Positions 1 to 8,384 of a stretch of 64,000 bases of DNA are shown here, one piece after another. The position numbers and the translations under genes were made by a program. Source of the DNA: DATFQI01 sp963831105 (GTDB lineage: Bacteria > Actinomycetota > Thermoleophilia > Solirubrobacterales > Solirubrobacteraceae). The notes below the pieces were generated by a model, which worked only from the letters and a program-made list of their open reading frames with translations, did no database searches and was not told the origin of the DNA. The stretch's first letter is position 1. Every line of letters starts with the position of its first letter. The stretch is from positions 62,001 to 126,000 of the forward strand of contig CAWHOS010000003.1 of NCBI GenBank assembly GCA_963831105.1. Reading direction: 5' to 3'.

Positions 1-1097
1 CTCCGTGTCCGTGCGCTCGCGCGACGCCGCGGGCAACTGGTCGGGCACCGTCACCAAGAACGTCGTCGTCGACAAGACCGTCTCGTCCTCCCTGTCGGCG
101 CTCCCCGGCATCACCAGCGCCGCCACCGTGCCGCTGACGTTCACCAAGGACGCGGACGTCGTCAAGACGGAGTGCGCGATGGACGGCGGCGCCTACGCCG
201 TGTGCGCCAGCGGCTGGTCCGGCATCAGCGCCGCCACCGCCGACGGCACGCACAGCTACAAGGTCCGCGCCACCGACGACGTCGGCAACGTCGCCGAGAC
301 CGCCGCGGTCAGCACGACGATCGACCGCACGCTGCCCGTGCTCGCCTTCACGGACGGCCCGGCCGAGGGCCAGCAGGTCGTCACGAGCAACGCCGCGATC
401 ACGTTCTCGCTCGTCGAGGCGCGGCCGAACACCGTCAAGTGCAAGCTCGACGCCGGCGCGTGGAACGCCTGCACCGCCGGCACGCCGGTCCAGCTCGTCG
501 GCCTCACCGACGGCACGCACGTCCTCTCGGTCCAGGCGGTCGACCTGGCGGGCAACACCCGCACGATCAGCCGCACCTTCGGCGTGAAGGTCCCGACCTC
601 GGGCGGCGGCGGCGGCGGACCCCGCCGGCGGCGGCGAGACCCCGACCGGCGGTGGCGAGACCCCGTCGGGCGGCGGCGGCCAGACCCCGACCGGCGGCGG
701 CCAGGCCCCGTCGGGCGGCGGCACGCCCTCGACGCCGTCGACCCCGCAGGCGCCGGCCTTCAACGTCCGGTTCACCCACGACTACGTCTACGTGGGCAAG
801 CTGACGAAGTTCACCAGCCTCGCCATCGCCGGCCTGCCGAAGACGGCCAAGGTCACGGTCGTCTGCAAGGGCGGCGGCTGCAAGGGCAAGAGCAAGACGC
901 TCAAGCACTCCGGCGGCAAGCTGAACGTGCTCAAGGCGCTCAGGTCGCTCAAGCTCAAGTCGGGCGCGATGCTCACGATCACGGTGCGCGGCGAGGGCAA
1001 CGCCCAGGCGATCGCTCGCTACGTGATCCGCCAGGGCAAGCGCCCGACGGACACCTACCGCTGCGCCAAGGCCGGCGGCAAGCTCGCCGCCTGCTAG
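1..1097 (+). CDS. C-terminal part of a secreted Ig-like repeat protein (5' partial, one frameshift)
   Basis: The gene enters from the left edge. Two Ig-like repeats of about 90 residues are visible, each with the pattern C-x-D/L-DGG/AG-x-W/Y-x-x-C followed by a 'DG-T-H-x-x-x-V-x-A-x-D-x-x-G-N' strand, as in bacterial surface Ig-like proteins. A Gly/Pro/Thr linker (repeats of GGGETP/GGGQTP) and a compact C-terminal domain with the CKGGGCKGKSKT motif follow, ending in ...AAC before TAG at 1095. This C-terminal domain recurs on exported Thermoleophilia proteins. The reading frame changes by one base in the GGC run near 601-620: upstream codons start at positions congruent to 2 mod 3, downstream ones to 0 mod 3. 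Both the linker and the domain read well only after the shift. The role is presumably extracellular or adhesive; the function is unproven. Confidence 0.75.
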
Positions 1098-1120
1098 CGG
1101 CAGGCGACGAAGACGCGATC

Positions 1121-1161
1121 CGGCGGCGGCCGCCCCACTGGCTCCGGGGCAGCCGCCGCCG
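1121..1161. terminator. Strong bidirectional hairpin between converging genes
   Basis: A 10-base GC stem (CGGCGGCGGC, 1121-1130, with its perfect complement at 1152-1161) continues after one mismatch into a 5-base inner stem (GCCCC 1132-1136 / GGGGC 1146-1150) around a 9-base loop. It lies between the stop of the Ig-like gene (1097) and the stop of the minus-strand gene (1171), so it can serve both. There is no T tract, which is usual in GC-rich actinobacteria. Confidence 0.6.
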
Positions 1162-1170
1162 AGATCGTCG

Positions 1171-1518
1171 CTAGGCCGCCTGGAGGGTGCGGAGGTGGCG
1201 GCGGGGCGGGCGGGCGGCGCTGGAGAGCTGGCGGGCGCGCTCGGCCAGCAGGAACGACAGCTCGCCGGTGGGCCGGAACGGGTCGGCGATGGCGTGGCCG
1301 TCGTCGAGGGAGTGGGCGGCCCAGAGGCGGCCGTCGACCTCCGCGACGACCACTACCCCGTGGGGCGCGTGGCTCGAGTCGAGGTCGGCCAGGTCCAGCA
1401 GCGCGAGCGCGTCGTCAGGGCGCGCGTAGCGGATGGTGACGTCGGGGCTCGAGACGTCGATGTCCTGCGTCGGCCCGAGCAGCTTCTTGAGTGTGTCGGT
1501 GGCTCGCATGTACATCAT
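1171..1518 (-). CDS. Small GNAT-like remnant protein (hypothetical)
   Basis: This is a 115-residue protein. The central part, V-T-I-R-Y-A-R-P-D-D-A-L-A-L-L followed by a V-V-V-A-E-V-D-G-R strand, resembles the first half of a GNAT acetyltransferase fold. The acetyl-CoA binding R/Q-x-x-G-x-G/A loop and the second half are absent, and the C-terminus is an Arg/Ala-rich tail. Comparable short proteins are frequent in Thermoleophilia and Actinobacteria, but no function is known to me. ATG codons at 1518, 1515 and 1509 are all possible starts. It lies downstream of the sigma/anti-sigma genes on the same strand, separated from them by a palindromic element that carries a possible promoter. It is probably not catalytic as an acetyltransferase. 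Confidence 0.6.
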   Translation of the reverse strand: MMYMRATDTLKKLLGPTQDIDVSSPDVTIRYARPDDALALLDLADLDSSHAPHGVVVVAEVDGRLWAAHSLDDGHAIADPFRPTGELSFLLAERARQLSSAARPPRRHLRTLQAA

Positions 1519-1560
1519 CTTCGTGCTGAGCCGACCCCCTCACATCGGGCATTCGCCGCT

Positions 1561-1586
1561 AGATAAGGGGCCTGTCCCCTTAGGTT
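1561..1586. promoter_or_regulatory. Palindromic promoter-like element, copy 1
   Basis: TAAGGGG-CCTGT-CCCCTTA (1564-1582) is a perfect 7-base stem with a CCTGT loop. Its flanks contain TTATCT on the minus strand (1561-1566) and TAGGTT on the plus strand (1581-1586), both matching a TAnnnT -10 hexamer or close to it. The minus-strand hexamer is about 42 bases upstream of the 1518 start. A second copy with the same loop and flank logic is at 32697-32723, between two divergent starts, which argues against a simple terminator. Confidence 0.5.
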
Positions 1587-1600
1587 GGGCTTAGCACCCC

Positions 1601-2404
1601 TTACGGCCGTACGGAGCGGGCGATTTGCAGGGCTTTTCTGCGTGGGACGGCCGCCTCGAGGCGGTACACGCGGCCGCCCGCGGTCCACACCAGCGTCGGT
1701 CCCGCGAGCAGGGGGCGATCCTCGCGGACCTCCCCGCCCGGGGTCTCGTAGAGATAGGCGTGCTCGCCGCCGGAGATGAAGGCGCCGAGCCGCCCGCGGA
1801 CCGAGACGCGATCGACGCGCGTGCCGCCCAGGAGCAGCTTCTGGAGGTAGACGCCGCGGATCCCGCCGCGCGACTGCGTGAGGATCAGCCCGGCGTCGAT
1901 CTCGCGCAGGGACGGGAGGTCGTCGCGGGGTGCGTAGATCAGCGAGATCCGCTGGCCCGTCTCGCGCACGCGGTCGGGCCGCCCGAGCGCGGCCGGGATC
2001 ACGGCGGCGAACCCCGCGTTGCGGCGCGCCTGCGCGAGCGTGACCCTGCGTCCGAGGTCGGCCTCGAGCTCCGGGCGCGTGCCGGCGGGCGGCTCGGGCA
2101 CGCGGCGGATCTCGACCTCGCGCAGGCCGAGCCACTCGAGCACGTCGTCGCGCGCGCCGGGGAAGGCGACGGCCGCCGCGGGCACGAGCAGCAGCGCCGC
2201 GAGCAGGACGGCGAGCGCGCGGCGGCCGGCCGTGCGACGGCCCGGTGCGGCCCGGCCGACGCCGAGGGCGGCCCGGCCACGATCCACCGCGGCTCGGCCA
2301 CGGCCCGGGCGCGGGGTGGCCGCGACGGCGGCGGCGAGGTCCGGCGTGGCCGGCCACACGGCCTCCTCGGCGAGCGCGCGCAGCCGGGTCTCGAGCTCAG
2401 GCAT
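1601..2404 (-). CDS. Membrane-anchored anti-sigma-like protein
   Basis: This 267-residue protein is encoded directly after, and overlapping by 8 bases, the ECF sigma factor gene. That is the classic arrangement for a cognate anti-sigma factor. The N-terminus (about 1-60) is Arg/Ala-rich and presumably cytoplasmic. One transmembrane helix follows at about 62-80 (ALAVLLAALLLVPAAAVAF). The remaining 185 residues form a predicted extracytoplasmic beta-rich domain resembling DUF4367/RsgI-type sensor regions. No zinc-binding HxxxCxxC (ZAS) motif is visible, so it is not a typical zinc anti-sigma factor. The translational overlap implies stoichiometric expression with the sigma factor. The role is inferred from position and topology. 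Confidence 0.65.
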   Translation of the reverse strand: MPELETRLRALAEEAVWPATPDLAAAVAATPRPGRGRAAVDRGRAALGVGRAAPGRRTAGRRALAVLLAALLLVPAAAVAFPGARDDVLEWLGLREVEIRRVPEPPAGTRPELEADLGRRVTLAQARRNAGFAAVIPAALGRPDRVRETGQRISLIYAPRDDLPSLREIDAGLILTQSRGGIRGVYLQKLLLGGTRVDRVSVRGRLGAFISGGEHAYLYETPGGEVREDRPLLAGPTLVWTAGGRVYRLEAAVPRRKALQIARSVRP

Positions 2405-2948
2405 GCGCGCCCTCCAGCTCCAGGCGCAGGCGCCCGAGCGCCCGCGACAGCCGCGACTTGACGGTCCCCGGGCGGCAGCCGAGCGCCGCCGCGCACTCCG
2501 CCTCGGAGAGGTCGAGCAGGTAGCGCAGGACGATCACCTCGCGGTGCTCGGGCCCGAGCCGTCCGAGCGCGGCGGCGAGCTCGCGCCGGTCCGCGCCCGC
2601 CAGCGCGGCGGCCTCCGGCAGCGGCACGGGAGCCACGGGCTCGGCGGCCGCCCGCACCGCCAGCGCGGACCGGCGGCCGGCCGAGCGCCGCCGGTTGCGC
2701 GCCTCGTTGGCGACGATCGTCAGCAGCCACGGCCGGAACGGGGCGCCCGCGCGGAAGCGCCCCATCGCGGCGCGCGCCTTGATGAAGGCGTCCTGGGCCG
2801 CGTCCTCGGCGTCGGCCGCGTTGCCGCAGATCACGTAAGCGGTCCGGAAGGCGACGGTCTGATGGCGTTCGACGAGCATCCCGAAGGCCCGGTCTTCCCC
2901 CGAGCGCGCACGGGCGGCCAGGTCGGCGTCGGTGGCCTCGATCGTCAC
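2397..2948 (-). CDS. ECF-family RNA polymerase sigma factor
   Basis: About 183 residues contain the two regions of ECF sigma factors. Region 2 includes E-D-A-A-Q-D-A-F-I-K-A after a hydrophobic V-A-F-R-T-A-Y segment, followed by the -10 recognition part R-P-W-L-L-T-I-V-A-N-E-A-R-N. Region 4.2 is P-E-H-R-E-V-I-V-L-R-Y with the helix-turn-helix S-E-A-E-C-A-A-A-L-G-C-R-P-G-T-V-K-S-R. The GTG at 2948 is preferred because protein similarity begins there (VTIEATDADL). An in-frame ATG at 2984 would add 12 low-complexity residues and nearly touch the upstream stop at 2985. It is co-transcribed with, and overlaps, the anti-sigma-like gene. The upstream small membrane protein gene is 36 bases away and may share the transcript. 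SigE/RpoE-like group; the signal is unknown. Confidence 0.85.
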   Translation of the reverse strand: MTIEATDADLAARARSGEDRAFGMLVERHQTVAFRTAYVICGNAADAEDAAQDAFIKARAAMGRFRAGAPFRPWLLTIVANEARNRRRSAGRRSALAVRAAAEPVAPVPLPEAAALAGADRRELAAALGRLGPEHREVIVLRYLLDLSEAECAAALGCRPGTVKSRLSRALGRLRLELEGAHA

Positions 2949-2984
2949 AGCCCCGATTCCACGCCCACCCGGCCGCGAGTGCAA

Positions 2985-3554
2985 CTACGTCGTCGGCGCC
3001 GAGCCCCCGCGACGGCCGAGCGCGACGGCCGCGCCGCGCGCGAGCAGCGCCGCCAACCCGAGCCCGCCCGCGGCGAGCAGCGCCCACACCACGGTCGGCA
3101 GCCCGCCGTCGTCGGCCGGCGGCGGCGCCTCGGCCGGCGAGACGATCTCCGTGGGCTCCGGCACGGCCGGGAGCACGAGCTCGGAGGCCGGCAGCGGATC
3201 GATCTTGCGGGTGACCGCCTCGAGCTCGTCGATCGTCGTGCTCGGCGGGTTCGCCCACGTCTCGTCCTCGAACTTGATCTTCTGCGCGGCCGGCACCCAC
3301 AGGAACGTCCAGCCCGGGACGGTCTCCCCCTGCTCGCCCTTGACGGCGATCTTGACGCGGTAGAACGGCGTCGCCTCGTCGGGCCACGAGGTCGGCGGCC
3401 CGCCGTCGGTGATCGCCATCGTGGCCCGGTCGGTGACGTCGGTGCAGCCGTCGACGCCGCAGACCTTCACGGACGCGATCTCCTTCGCGGAGGCGGTGGC
3501 GGCCGGGCCGAGCGCGGCGGCCGCGATGGCGAGCAGGACGAGTGGGGTGCGCAT
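2985..3554 (-). CDS. Exported single-span membrane protein of unknown function
   Basis: The 189-residue product has a clear signal peptide (residues 1-23, MRTPLVLLAIAAAALGPAATASA), an ectodomain of about 120 residues with one Cys pair (V-C-G-V-D-G-C), a Pro/Glu/Ala-rich stretch, and a C-terminal transmembrane helix (VVWALLAAGGLGLAALLA) followed by Arg-rich residues. This is a type I membrane topology. No family is recognised. It lies immediately upstream of the ECF sigma gene on the same strand and could be part of the same signalling operon, for example as a sensor or target, but that is only inferred. The ATG at 3554 is preceded by an inverted repeat CGGTG-TTA-CACCG (3557-3569). Confidence 0.7.
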   Translation of the reverse strand: MRTPLVLLAIAAAALGPAATASAKEIASVKVCGVDGCTDVTDRATMAITDGGPPTSWPDEATPFYRVKIAVKGEQGETVPGWTFLWVPAAQKIKFEDETWANPPSTTIDELEAVTRKIDPLPASELVLPAVPEPTEIVSPAEAPPPADDGGLPTVVWALLAAGGLGLAALLARGAAVALGRRGGSAPTT

Positions 3555-3629
3555 GCCGGTGTTACACCGCGTGGGCCGCACCGGTTCCCGGACCGCATCC
3601 GGCCGACCGCGCCGGGAAGATGTACGGCG

Positions 3630-6600
3630 ATGCTCCAGCGCGGCGGCCGCCTCTTCCTCTCCCCGAGCGACCTCAACAACTTCCTGGCATGCGAGCACCG
3701 CACCGCGCTGGACCTCGCCCGCGCGCGCGGCGAGACCGTCCTGCAGCGGGTCCCGCGGCCGGACGCCGAGCTGGTCGCCGAGCGCGGCCGCGAGCACGAG
3801 CGCGAGCACCTGCAGCGGCTGCGCGAGCGCGGCCTGGAGGTGGTGGAGATCGCGCCCGGCGAGGGCGCCCCGGAGGCGACCGTCGAGGCGATGCGGGCGG
3901 GGCCGGACGTGATCCACCAGGCGACCTTCACGGCCGGCACCTGGCGCGGCGCGGCGGACTTCCTGCTCAAGGTCCGGGTGCCGTCCGACCTCGGCGCCTT
4001 CGCGTACGAGCCCGCCGACGCCAAGCTCGCCACGCACCCGAAGCCCTACGTGATCTTCCAGCTGCTCTTCTACGCCGCGATGGTCGGGCAGATCCAGGGG
4101 CTCGCGCCCGAGCGCGTGCACGTGGTGCTCGGCTCCGACGAGATCCGCACGTTCCGCCCGCGCGACTTCCAGGCCTACGCCGACCGCGTGCAGAGCCGCT
4201 TCTTCCGCACGCTGCAGGCGTACCGCAAGGGCGCGCCGCCGCCGTACCCGTATCCCGTCGAGCACTGCGCCTTCTGCGACTGGTGGGCGCGCTGCCGCGA
4301 CCGCCGCCGCGCCGACGACCACCTGTCGCTCGTCGCCGGCATCACGCGCGCGCAGGCGATCAAGCTCGAGGAGACCGGCGTCCGCAGCGTCACCGAGCTG
4401 GCCGACATCCCGACGGGCGCCTCCATCCCCGGGATCTCCGCGCCCGCGCTGGCCTCCCTTCGCCAGCAGGCCTGGCTGCAGGTGCTCAGCCGCGACTCCG
4501 ACGTGCCGGTGCACGAGCGGCTGCCCGGCGCCCCGGGGCGCGGCTTCGCGCGCCTGCCGCCGCCGTCGGCCGGCGACGTGTTCTTCGACATCGAGGGCGA
4601 CCCGTACTGGAGCCGGGAGGGGCTCGAGTACCTGTTCGGGTCGCTCACGGAGGAGGGCTACCAGCCGCTGTGGGCGCACGACCGCGCCCAGGAGTGCGCG
4701 GCCTTCGAGCGCTGGGTGGACTGGATCACGGCGCGGCTGGAGCGCCACCCGGACCTGCACGTCTACCACTACAACCACTACGAGCCGACCGCGTTGAAGG
4801 CCCTGATGTCGCGCCACGGCACGCGCGAGGCCGAGGTCGACGACCTGCTGCGGCGCAAGGTGTTCGTCGACCTCTACACGATCGTCCGCCAGGCGCTGCG
4901 GATCGGCACCGAGAGCTACTCGCTGAAGGCCGTCGAGGCGATGTACCCGTTCGAGCGCGACGCGGGGGTCACGGACGCCGGCGGCTCGATCCTCGCCTAC
5001 CAGGAGTACCTGGCCAGCCGCGACGGGGCCAAGCTCGAGGCGATCGCCGACTACAACGCCGACGACTGCCGCTCGACGCAGGGCCTGCGCGACTGGCTGC
5101 TGGCCGAGCGCGGCACGGCCGGCTACCTCGACGCCGCGCCGCCCTCGCCGCCGAGCGCGCAGCAGCTCGCCCGCCACGCCGAGGTCGAGCGGCTGGAGGC
5201 CGAGCTGGTGGCGGGCGGCGAGGATCCCGGCAAGCGGCTGCTCGCCGACCTCCTGCAGTACCACCGGCGCGAGGCCCGGCCGGAGTGGTGGGCGTACTTC
5301 GACCGGCTCGGGCGCACCGCCGCCGAGCTGCGCGACGACGACGCGGAGGCGATCGGCGACCTCGTGCCGGCCGACGACGTCCCGCTCGGCGAGGTCGCCC
5401 AGTCCTACCTGCACCCGCTGCGCTTCCCGCCCCAGCAGCACAAGCTCTCGCCGGGGATCGCCGTCGACCCGGTCACGCAGCGCGGCTACGAGATCCCGCG
5501 GATCGACGACGACGCCGGGCTCGTGTGGGTCAAGCGCGGCAAGGCCTCGCTGTACAAGCCGCTGCCGACCGCGCTGATCCCGCCCAAGCCGATCCCGCAG
5601 GTCGCCCAGCAGGCCGCGCTGCGCGCGCTGGCCGAGCAGGCCACGGGCGCGATCTCCGGCCCCAGCCCGGCATTCGAGGTGCTGCTGCGGATGCCGCCGC
5701 GGCTGCGCGGCGAGTCGCTCGGCGAGCGGGTCGCCAACCTCGGCGGCTCGGCCCTGTTCATCCAGGGCCCGCCCGGCTCGGGCAAGACCTACACGGGAGC
5801 GCGGCTGATCTGCGAGCTGCTCGGCGCGGGCAAGCGGGTCGGCGTCGCGGCGACCTCGCACAAGGCGATCGCCAACCTGCTCGACGAGGTCGAGCGCGCC
5901 GCGGCGGAGTCCGGCACCGCGTTCCAGGGCCTCAAGAAGTCCGGCGGCGGCAACCCGGAGTCGGTCTACACGAGCGAGCACGTGACCTCCTCCGCCGACG
6001 CCCGCGCGTTCCCGCCCGGGGACGACGTGCGCCTGATCGCCGGCACGCCGTGGCTGTGGGCGCGCGAGGAGCTGCGCGGCGCGGTCGACGTGCTGTTCGT
6101 CGACGAGGCCGGGCAGATGGCGCTCGCCGACGCGCTGGCGGTCGCCGGCGCGGCGCACGGGCTGGTGCTGCTGGGGGACCCGCAACAGCTCGCGCACGTG
6201 AGCCAGGGGACGCACCCGCGCGGCTCGGGCGTGTCCGTGCTCGAGCACCTGCTCGGCGACCGCGAGACCATCCCCCCGGCCGAGGGCGTGTTCCTCGAGC
6301 GCACGTGGCGGATGCACCCCGACGTCTGCCGCTTCGTGTCGAGCACGATGTACGAAGGCCGGCTCGTGCCGGTCGACGGCCTGGAGCGCCAGGCGGTCGC
6401 ATCGCCGGGGCTGTCGGGCGCCGGCGTGCGGATGATCGAGGTCGAGCACGCCGAGAACCGCCAGAGCGCGCCCGAGGAGGCCGAGCGGATCGCCGATGAG
6501 GTCGCGAAGCTGCTCGACGGCGGCCGCTACACCGACGCGGACGGCGCGGAGCGCGCCCTGGAGCTCGAGGACATCCTGGTCGTGACACCGTTCAACGCGC

Positions 6601-6932
6601 AGGTGCGCCATCTGCGGGCGAGGCTGCCGCGCGGCGCGCGCATCGGCACCGTGGACAAGTTCCAGGGCCAGGAGGCGCCGGTCGTGTTCTTCTCGATGAC
6701 CGCGTCCTCGGGCGAGGACGTGCCGCGCGGGATGGACTTCCTGTTCTCGCGCAACCGGCTCAACGTCGCGATCTCACGCGCGCGGGCGCTCGCCGTCGTG
6801 GTCTGCTCGCCGCGGCTGCTGTGGGCGCGCTGCAACACGGTCGAGCAGATGCGCCTCGTCAACGCGCTCTGCTCGTTCGCCGACGAGGCCGAGCGCCAGG
6901 CGGCTGCCGGGCTCGGAACTGCGGCTGGGTAG
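3630..6932 (+). CDS. TM0106-family RecB-like nuclease fused to SF1 helicase
   Basis: The protein has 1,100 residues. The N-terminal 230 residues form a RecB-like nuclease module (L-N-N-F-L-A-C-E-H-R-T-A-L, then an A-D-A-K-L core) ending in a Cys cluster H-C-A-F-C-D-W-W-A-R-C that may hold an Fe-S cluster or zinc. An RNase H/DEDD-like segment starts V-F-F-D-I-E-G-D-P (about residue 315). The C-terminal half is an AAA_11/AAA_12 superfamily 1 helicase with Walker A G-P-P-G-S-G-K-T at about 713-720, Walker B V-D-E-A-G at about 824, and motif G-T-V-D-K-F-Q-G-Q-E near 1007 with N-V-A-I-S-R-A-R at the end. The family is widespread, and proposed roles are in DNA/RNA repair or nucleic-acid surveillance. 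The ATG at 3630 was chosen because similarity begins there. The gene stands alone, with no defence-island partners nearby. Confidence 0.85.
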   Translation: MLQRGGRLFLSPSDLNNFLACEHRTALDLARARGETVLQRVPRPDAELVAERGREHEREHLQRLRERGLEVVEIAPGEGAPEATVEAMRAGPDVIHQATFTAGTWRGAADFLLKVRVPSDLGAFAYEPADAKLATHPKPYVIFQLLFYAAMVGQIQGLAPERVHVVLGSDEIRTFRPRDFQAYADRVQSRFFRTLQAYRKGAPPPYPYPVEHCAFCDWWARCRDRRRADDHLSLVAGITRAQAIKLEETGVRSVTELADIPTGASIPGISAPALASLRQQAWLQVLSRDSDVPVHERLPGAPGRGFARLPPPSAGDVFFDIEGDPYWSREGLEYLFGSLTEEGYQPLWAHDRAQECAAFERWVDWITARLERHPDLHVYHYNHYEPTALKALMSRHGTREAEVDDLLRRKVFVDLYTIVRQALRIGTESYSLKAVEAMYPFERDAGVTDAGGSILAYQEYLASRDGAKLEAIADYNADDCRSTQGLRDWLLAERGTAGYLDAAPPSPPSAQQLARHAEVERLEAELVAGGEDPGKRLLADLLQYHRREARPEWWAYFDRLGRTAAELRDDDAEAIGDLVPADDVPLGEVAQSYLHPLRFPPQQHKLSPGIAVDPVTQRGYEIPRIDDDAGLVWVKRGKASLYKPLPTALIPPKPIPQVAQQAALRALAEQATGAISGPSPAFEVLLRMPPRLRGESLGERVANLGGSALFIQGPPGSGKTYTGARLICELLGAGKRVGVAATSHKAIANLLDEVERAAAESGTAFQGLKKSGGGNPESVYTSEHVTSSADARAFPPGDDVRLIAGTPWLWAREELRGAVDVLFVDEAGQMALADALAVAGAAHGLVLLGDPQQLAHVSQGTHPRGSGVSVLEHLLGDRETIPPAEGVFLERTWRMHPDVCRFVSSTMYEGRLVPVDGLERQAVASPGLSGAGVRMIEVEHAENRQSAPEEAERIADEVAKLLDGGRYTDADGAERALELEDILVVTPFNAQVRHLRARLPRGARIGTVDKFQGQEAPVVFFSMTASSGEDVPRGMDFLFSRNRLNVAISRARALAVVVCSPRLLWARCNTVEQMRLVNALCSFADEAERQAAAGLGTAAG

Positions 6933-6982
6933 GGAGGTGGGGAGGCCGGCGTGGTCGGTTTCGCTCCACTCGATGTCGGCAG

Positions 6983-7122
6983 GAAATCGACTGCGCGGAA
7001 AGCTCCGGCTACCCGTACTTTCCGCACACTCGTTCCGGCCGACGCGCACCCTGCGCGGTTGTCGTCCCACCGAGCGGCCGGGAGCCGGCCACTCACTCTC
7101 CCTACATGCGCAGTTGACTTTC
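6983..7122. repeat. Structured intergenic segment with nested inverted repeats
   Basis: This 195-base gap between converging genes (6933-7127) contains no convincing ORF. Inside it, GCGGAAAG (6995-7002) pairs perfectly with CTTTCCGC (7018-7025), a possible terminator hairpin for the helicase gene. An outer pair, GAAATCGACTGCGC (6983-6996) and GCGCAGTTGACTTTC (7108-7122), is complementary apart from a small bulge and mismatch. The segment is visibly less GC-rich than its neighbours. It may be a terminator plus remnant of a small palindromic element. Confidence 0.35.
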
Positions 7123-7127
7123 GCGCC

Positions 7128-7652
7128 CTAGCCAGCGGCGTGAGACGCAGCGACCGCGAGCCGGTCGGCACGATCATTGAGCACCTTGTGCGAATGCTCC
7201 GCCCCGGTCTCGTGCCCGCGGACCCAGTGCCAGCGGACCGCCTCGTGGCGGGCGATCTCCTCGTCGAGCGCACGCACGAGGTCCTGGTTCTTGACCGGGT
7301 CGCCACCCGCGGTCTTCCAGCCCTTGCGCTTCCAGCCGTGGATCCACTTCGTCATCGAGTCGAGCATCAGCCGCGAGTCGGTGACGATGCAGGCGCGGCT
7401 GCCGGGCGGGAGCGACCGCAGCCCCTCGAGCGCCGCCGTGTACTCCATCCGGTTGTTGGTCGTCTGCGGCACGTGGCCGGAGAGCTCGACGGGCTCCTCC
7501 CCCGCGGCGACGACGATCGCGGCCCAGCCGCCCGGGCCCGGATTGGTGCGGCAGGCGCCGTCGGTCCAGACGAGCACCTCGCCCTCGCGGGCTTCGACGG
7601 GGGTCTCCGGGGCGTGGACGCGGCGGCGGCGCGGGCGGGTGGCGGATGGCAT
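7128..7652 (-). CDS. rnhA: Ribonuclease HI
   Basis: The 174-residue enzyme cleaves the RNA strand of RNA:DNA hybrids (R-loops, primers). All catalytic residues are present: D31 in W-T-D-G-A-C, E70 in N-R-M-E-Y-T-A, D92 in V-T-D-S and D163 in N-D-R-A-D-R-L-A, with the conserved catalytic His147 in V-R-G-H. The basic handle region W-K-R-K-G-W-K (about 107-113) is also present, so this is the full bacterial type. The first 23 residues are an Arg-rich extension not needed for the fold. Transcription is divergent from the VOC gene at 7693. A TAGGAT hexamer 9 bases upstream of the ATG, with no Shine-Dalgarno sequence, suggests a leaderless mRNA. Confidence 0.93.
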   Translation of the reverse strand: MPSATRPRRRRVHAPETPVEAREGEVLVWTDGACRTNPGPGGWAAIVVAAGEEPVELSGHVPQTTNNRMEYTAALEGLRSLPPGSRACIVTDSRLMLDSMTKWIHGWKRKGWKTAGGDPVKNQDLVRALDEEIARHEAVRWHWVRGHETGAEHSHKVLNDRADRLAVAASHAAG

Positions 7653-7661
7653 CGCGGCGCG

Positions 7662-7682
7662 ATCCTACGATCCGGGTAGGAC
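7662..7682. promoter_or_regulatory. Divergent -10 elements between rnhA and the VOC gene
   Basis: The 40-base gap holds TAGGAT on the minus strand (7662-7667), 9 bases before the rnhA ATG, and TAGGAC on the plus strand (7677-7682), 10 bases before the VOC ATG. Together they form the inverted repeat TCCTAC-N7-GTAGGA (7663-7668 / 7676-7681). No ribosome-binding site lies between either hexamer and its start codon, consistent with leaderless transcripts from back-to-back promoters. Confidence 0.5.
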
Positions 7683-7692
7683 GCCTCGCGTC

Positions 7693-8277
7693 ATGCGCAT
7701 CGACCACGTGATCTACGCCACTCAGGAGCTCGACGCCGCGGCCGCGCGGCTGGAGGCCGAGCACGGCCTGGTCGCCGACGGCGGCGGGCGCCACGCGGGG
7801 ATCGGCACCGAGAACCGGATCGTGCCGCTCGGCGGCGGCTACCTCGAGCTGATCGCCGTCGTCGACCACGCGGAGGCGGAGCGCAGCGCGCTCGGCCACG
7901 CGCTGGCGCGGCGCATCGGGGAGTGCGGCGAGGGCCTGATGGGCTGGGTGGTCGCCGTCGACGACGTGCTCGCCGAGGCAGGCCGCACCGGCGCCGAGCT
8001 GAGCGTCATCGAGCGCGAGGGGCTGCGGGCACGGCTCGCCGGCGTGGCGACCGCGATGGCCGAGCCGGCGCTGCCGTTCTTCATCGAGCGCGACCCCGGC
8101 ATCGCCGACCCGGGCGCCGCCGGCGACGCGGGCGGCATCACCTGGATCGAGGTCGGCGGCGACGCCGCGCGCCTGCAGGCGTGGCTCGGCGGCGCCGAGC
8201 TGCCGGTGCGGGTATCCACCCCGCCCGCCCCGCCCGCGCTGCTCGGCGTCGGCATCGGGGACCGCGAGCTGCGCTGA
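7693..8277 (+). CDS. VOC/glyoxalase-like domain protein
   Basis: The 194-residue protein starts with M-R-I-D-H-V-I-Y-A, typical of the 'glyoxalase-like' (Glyoxalase_3) branch of the vicinal oxygen chelate superfamily, and has the G-T-E-N-R-I-V-P-L-G-G-G-Y-L-E-L-I-A-V core. The candidate metal ligands are His5 and the Glu of Y-L-E-L; the second half is divergent, ending I-G-D-R-E-L-R. Members are annotated only as hypothetical lactoylglutathione-lyase-like proteins, so no substrate can be proposed. The ATG start is supported by the TAGGAC hexamer 10 bases upstream. It is divergent from rnhA and monocistronic. Confidence 0.75.
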   Translation: MRIDHVIYATQELDAAAARLEAEHGLVADGGGRHAGIGTENRIVPLGGGYLELIAVVDHAEAERSALGHALARRIGECGEGLMGWVVAVDDVLAEAGRTGAELSVIEREGLRARLAGVATAMAEPALPFFIERDPGIADPGAAGDAGGITWIEVGGDAARLQAWLGGAELPVRVSTPPAPPALLGVGIGDRELR

Positions 8278-8384
8278 CCGCCGCGGGGCGGCGCGGGCCG
8301 GGAGCGCGGTCCGGGTATCCGTAGGGGCTCCGGCCAGCCACCCCGGTGGTCGCGGGCCGTGTGGAGCGGCATCGTGGACGGTCC

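Noticed and set aside
601..620. Programmed ribosomal frameshift in the GGC run
   Set aside because: There is no slippery heptamer or downstream pseudoknot logic, and more than twenty similar one-base shifts occur in unrelated genes of the window, so a sequence error is simpler.
2985..6611. A minus-strand ORF of 1,208 codons opposite the nuclease-helicase gene
   Set aside because: Only its last 189 codons (2985-3554) look like protein, with a signal peptide. The rest is low-complexity Arg/Ala/Leu sequence in a shadow frame of the 3630-6932 gene, as often happens at this GC content.
3630..6932. Cas4 or other CRISPR/defence nuclease
   Set aside because: The RecB-like module is fused to an SF1 helicase in TM0106 order, and no cas or toxin-antitoxin genes are near.
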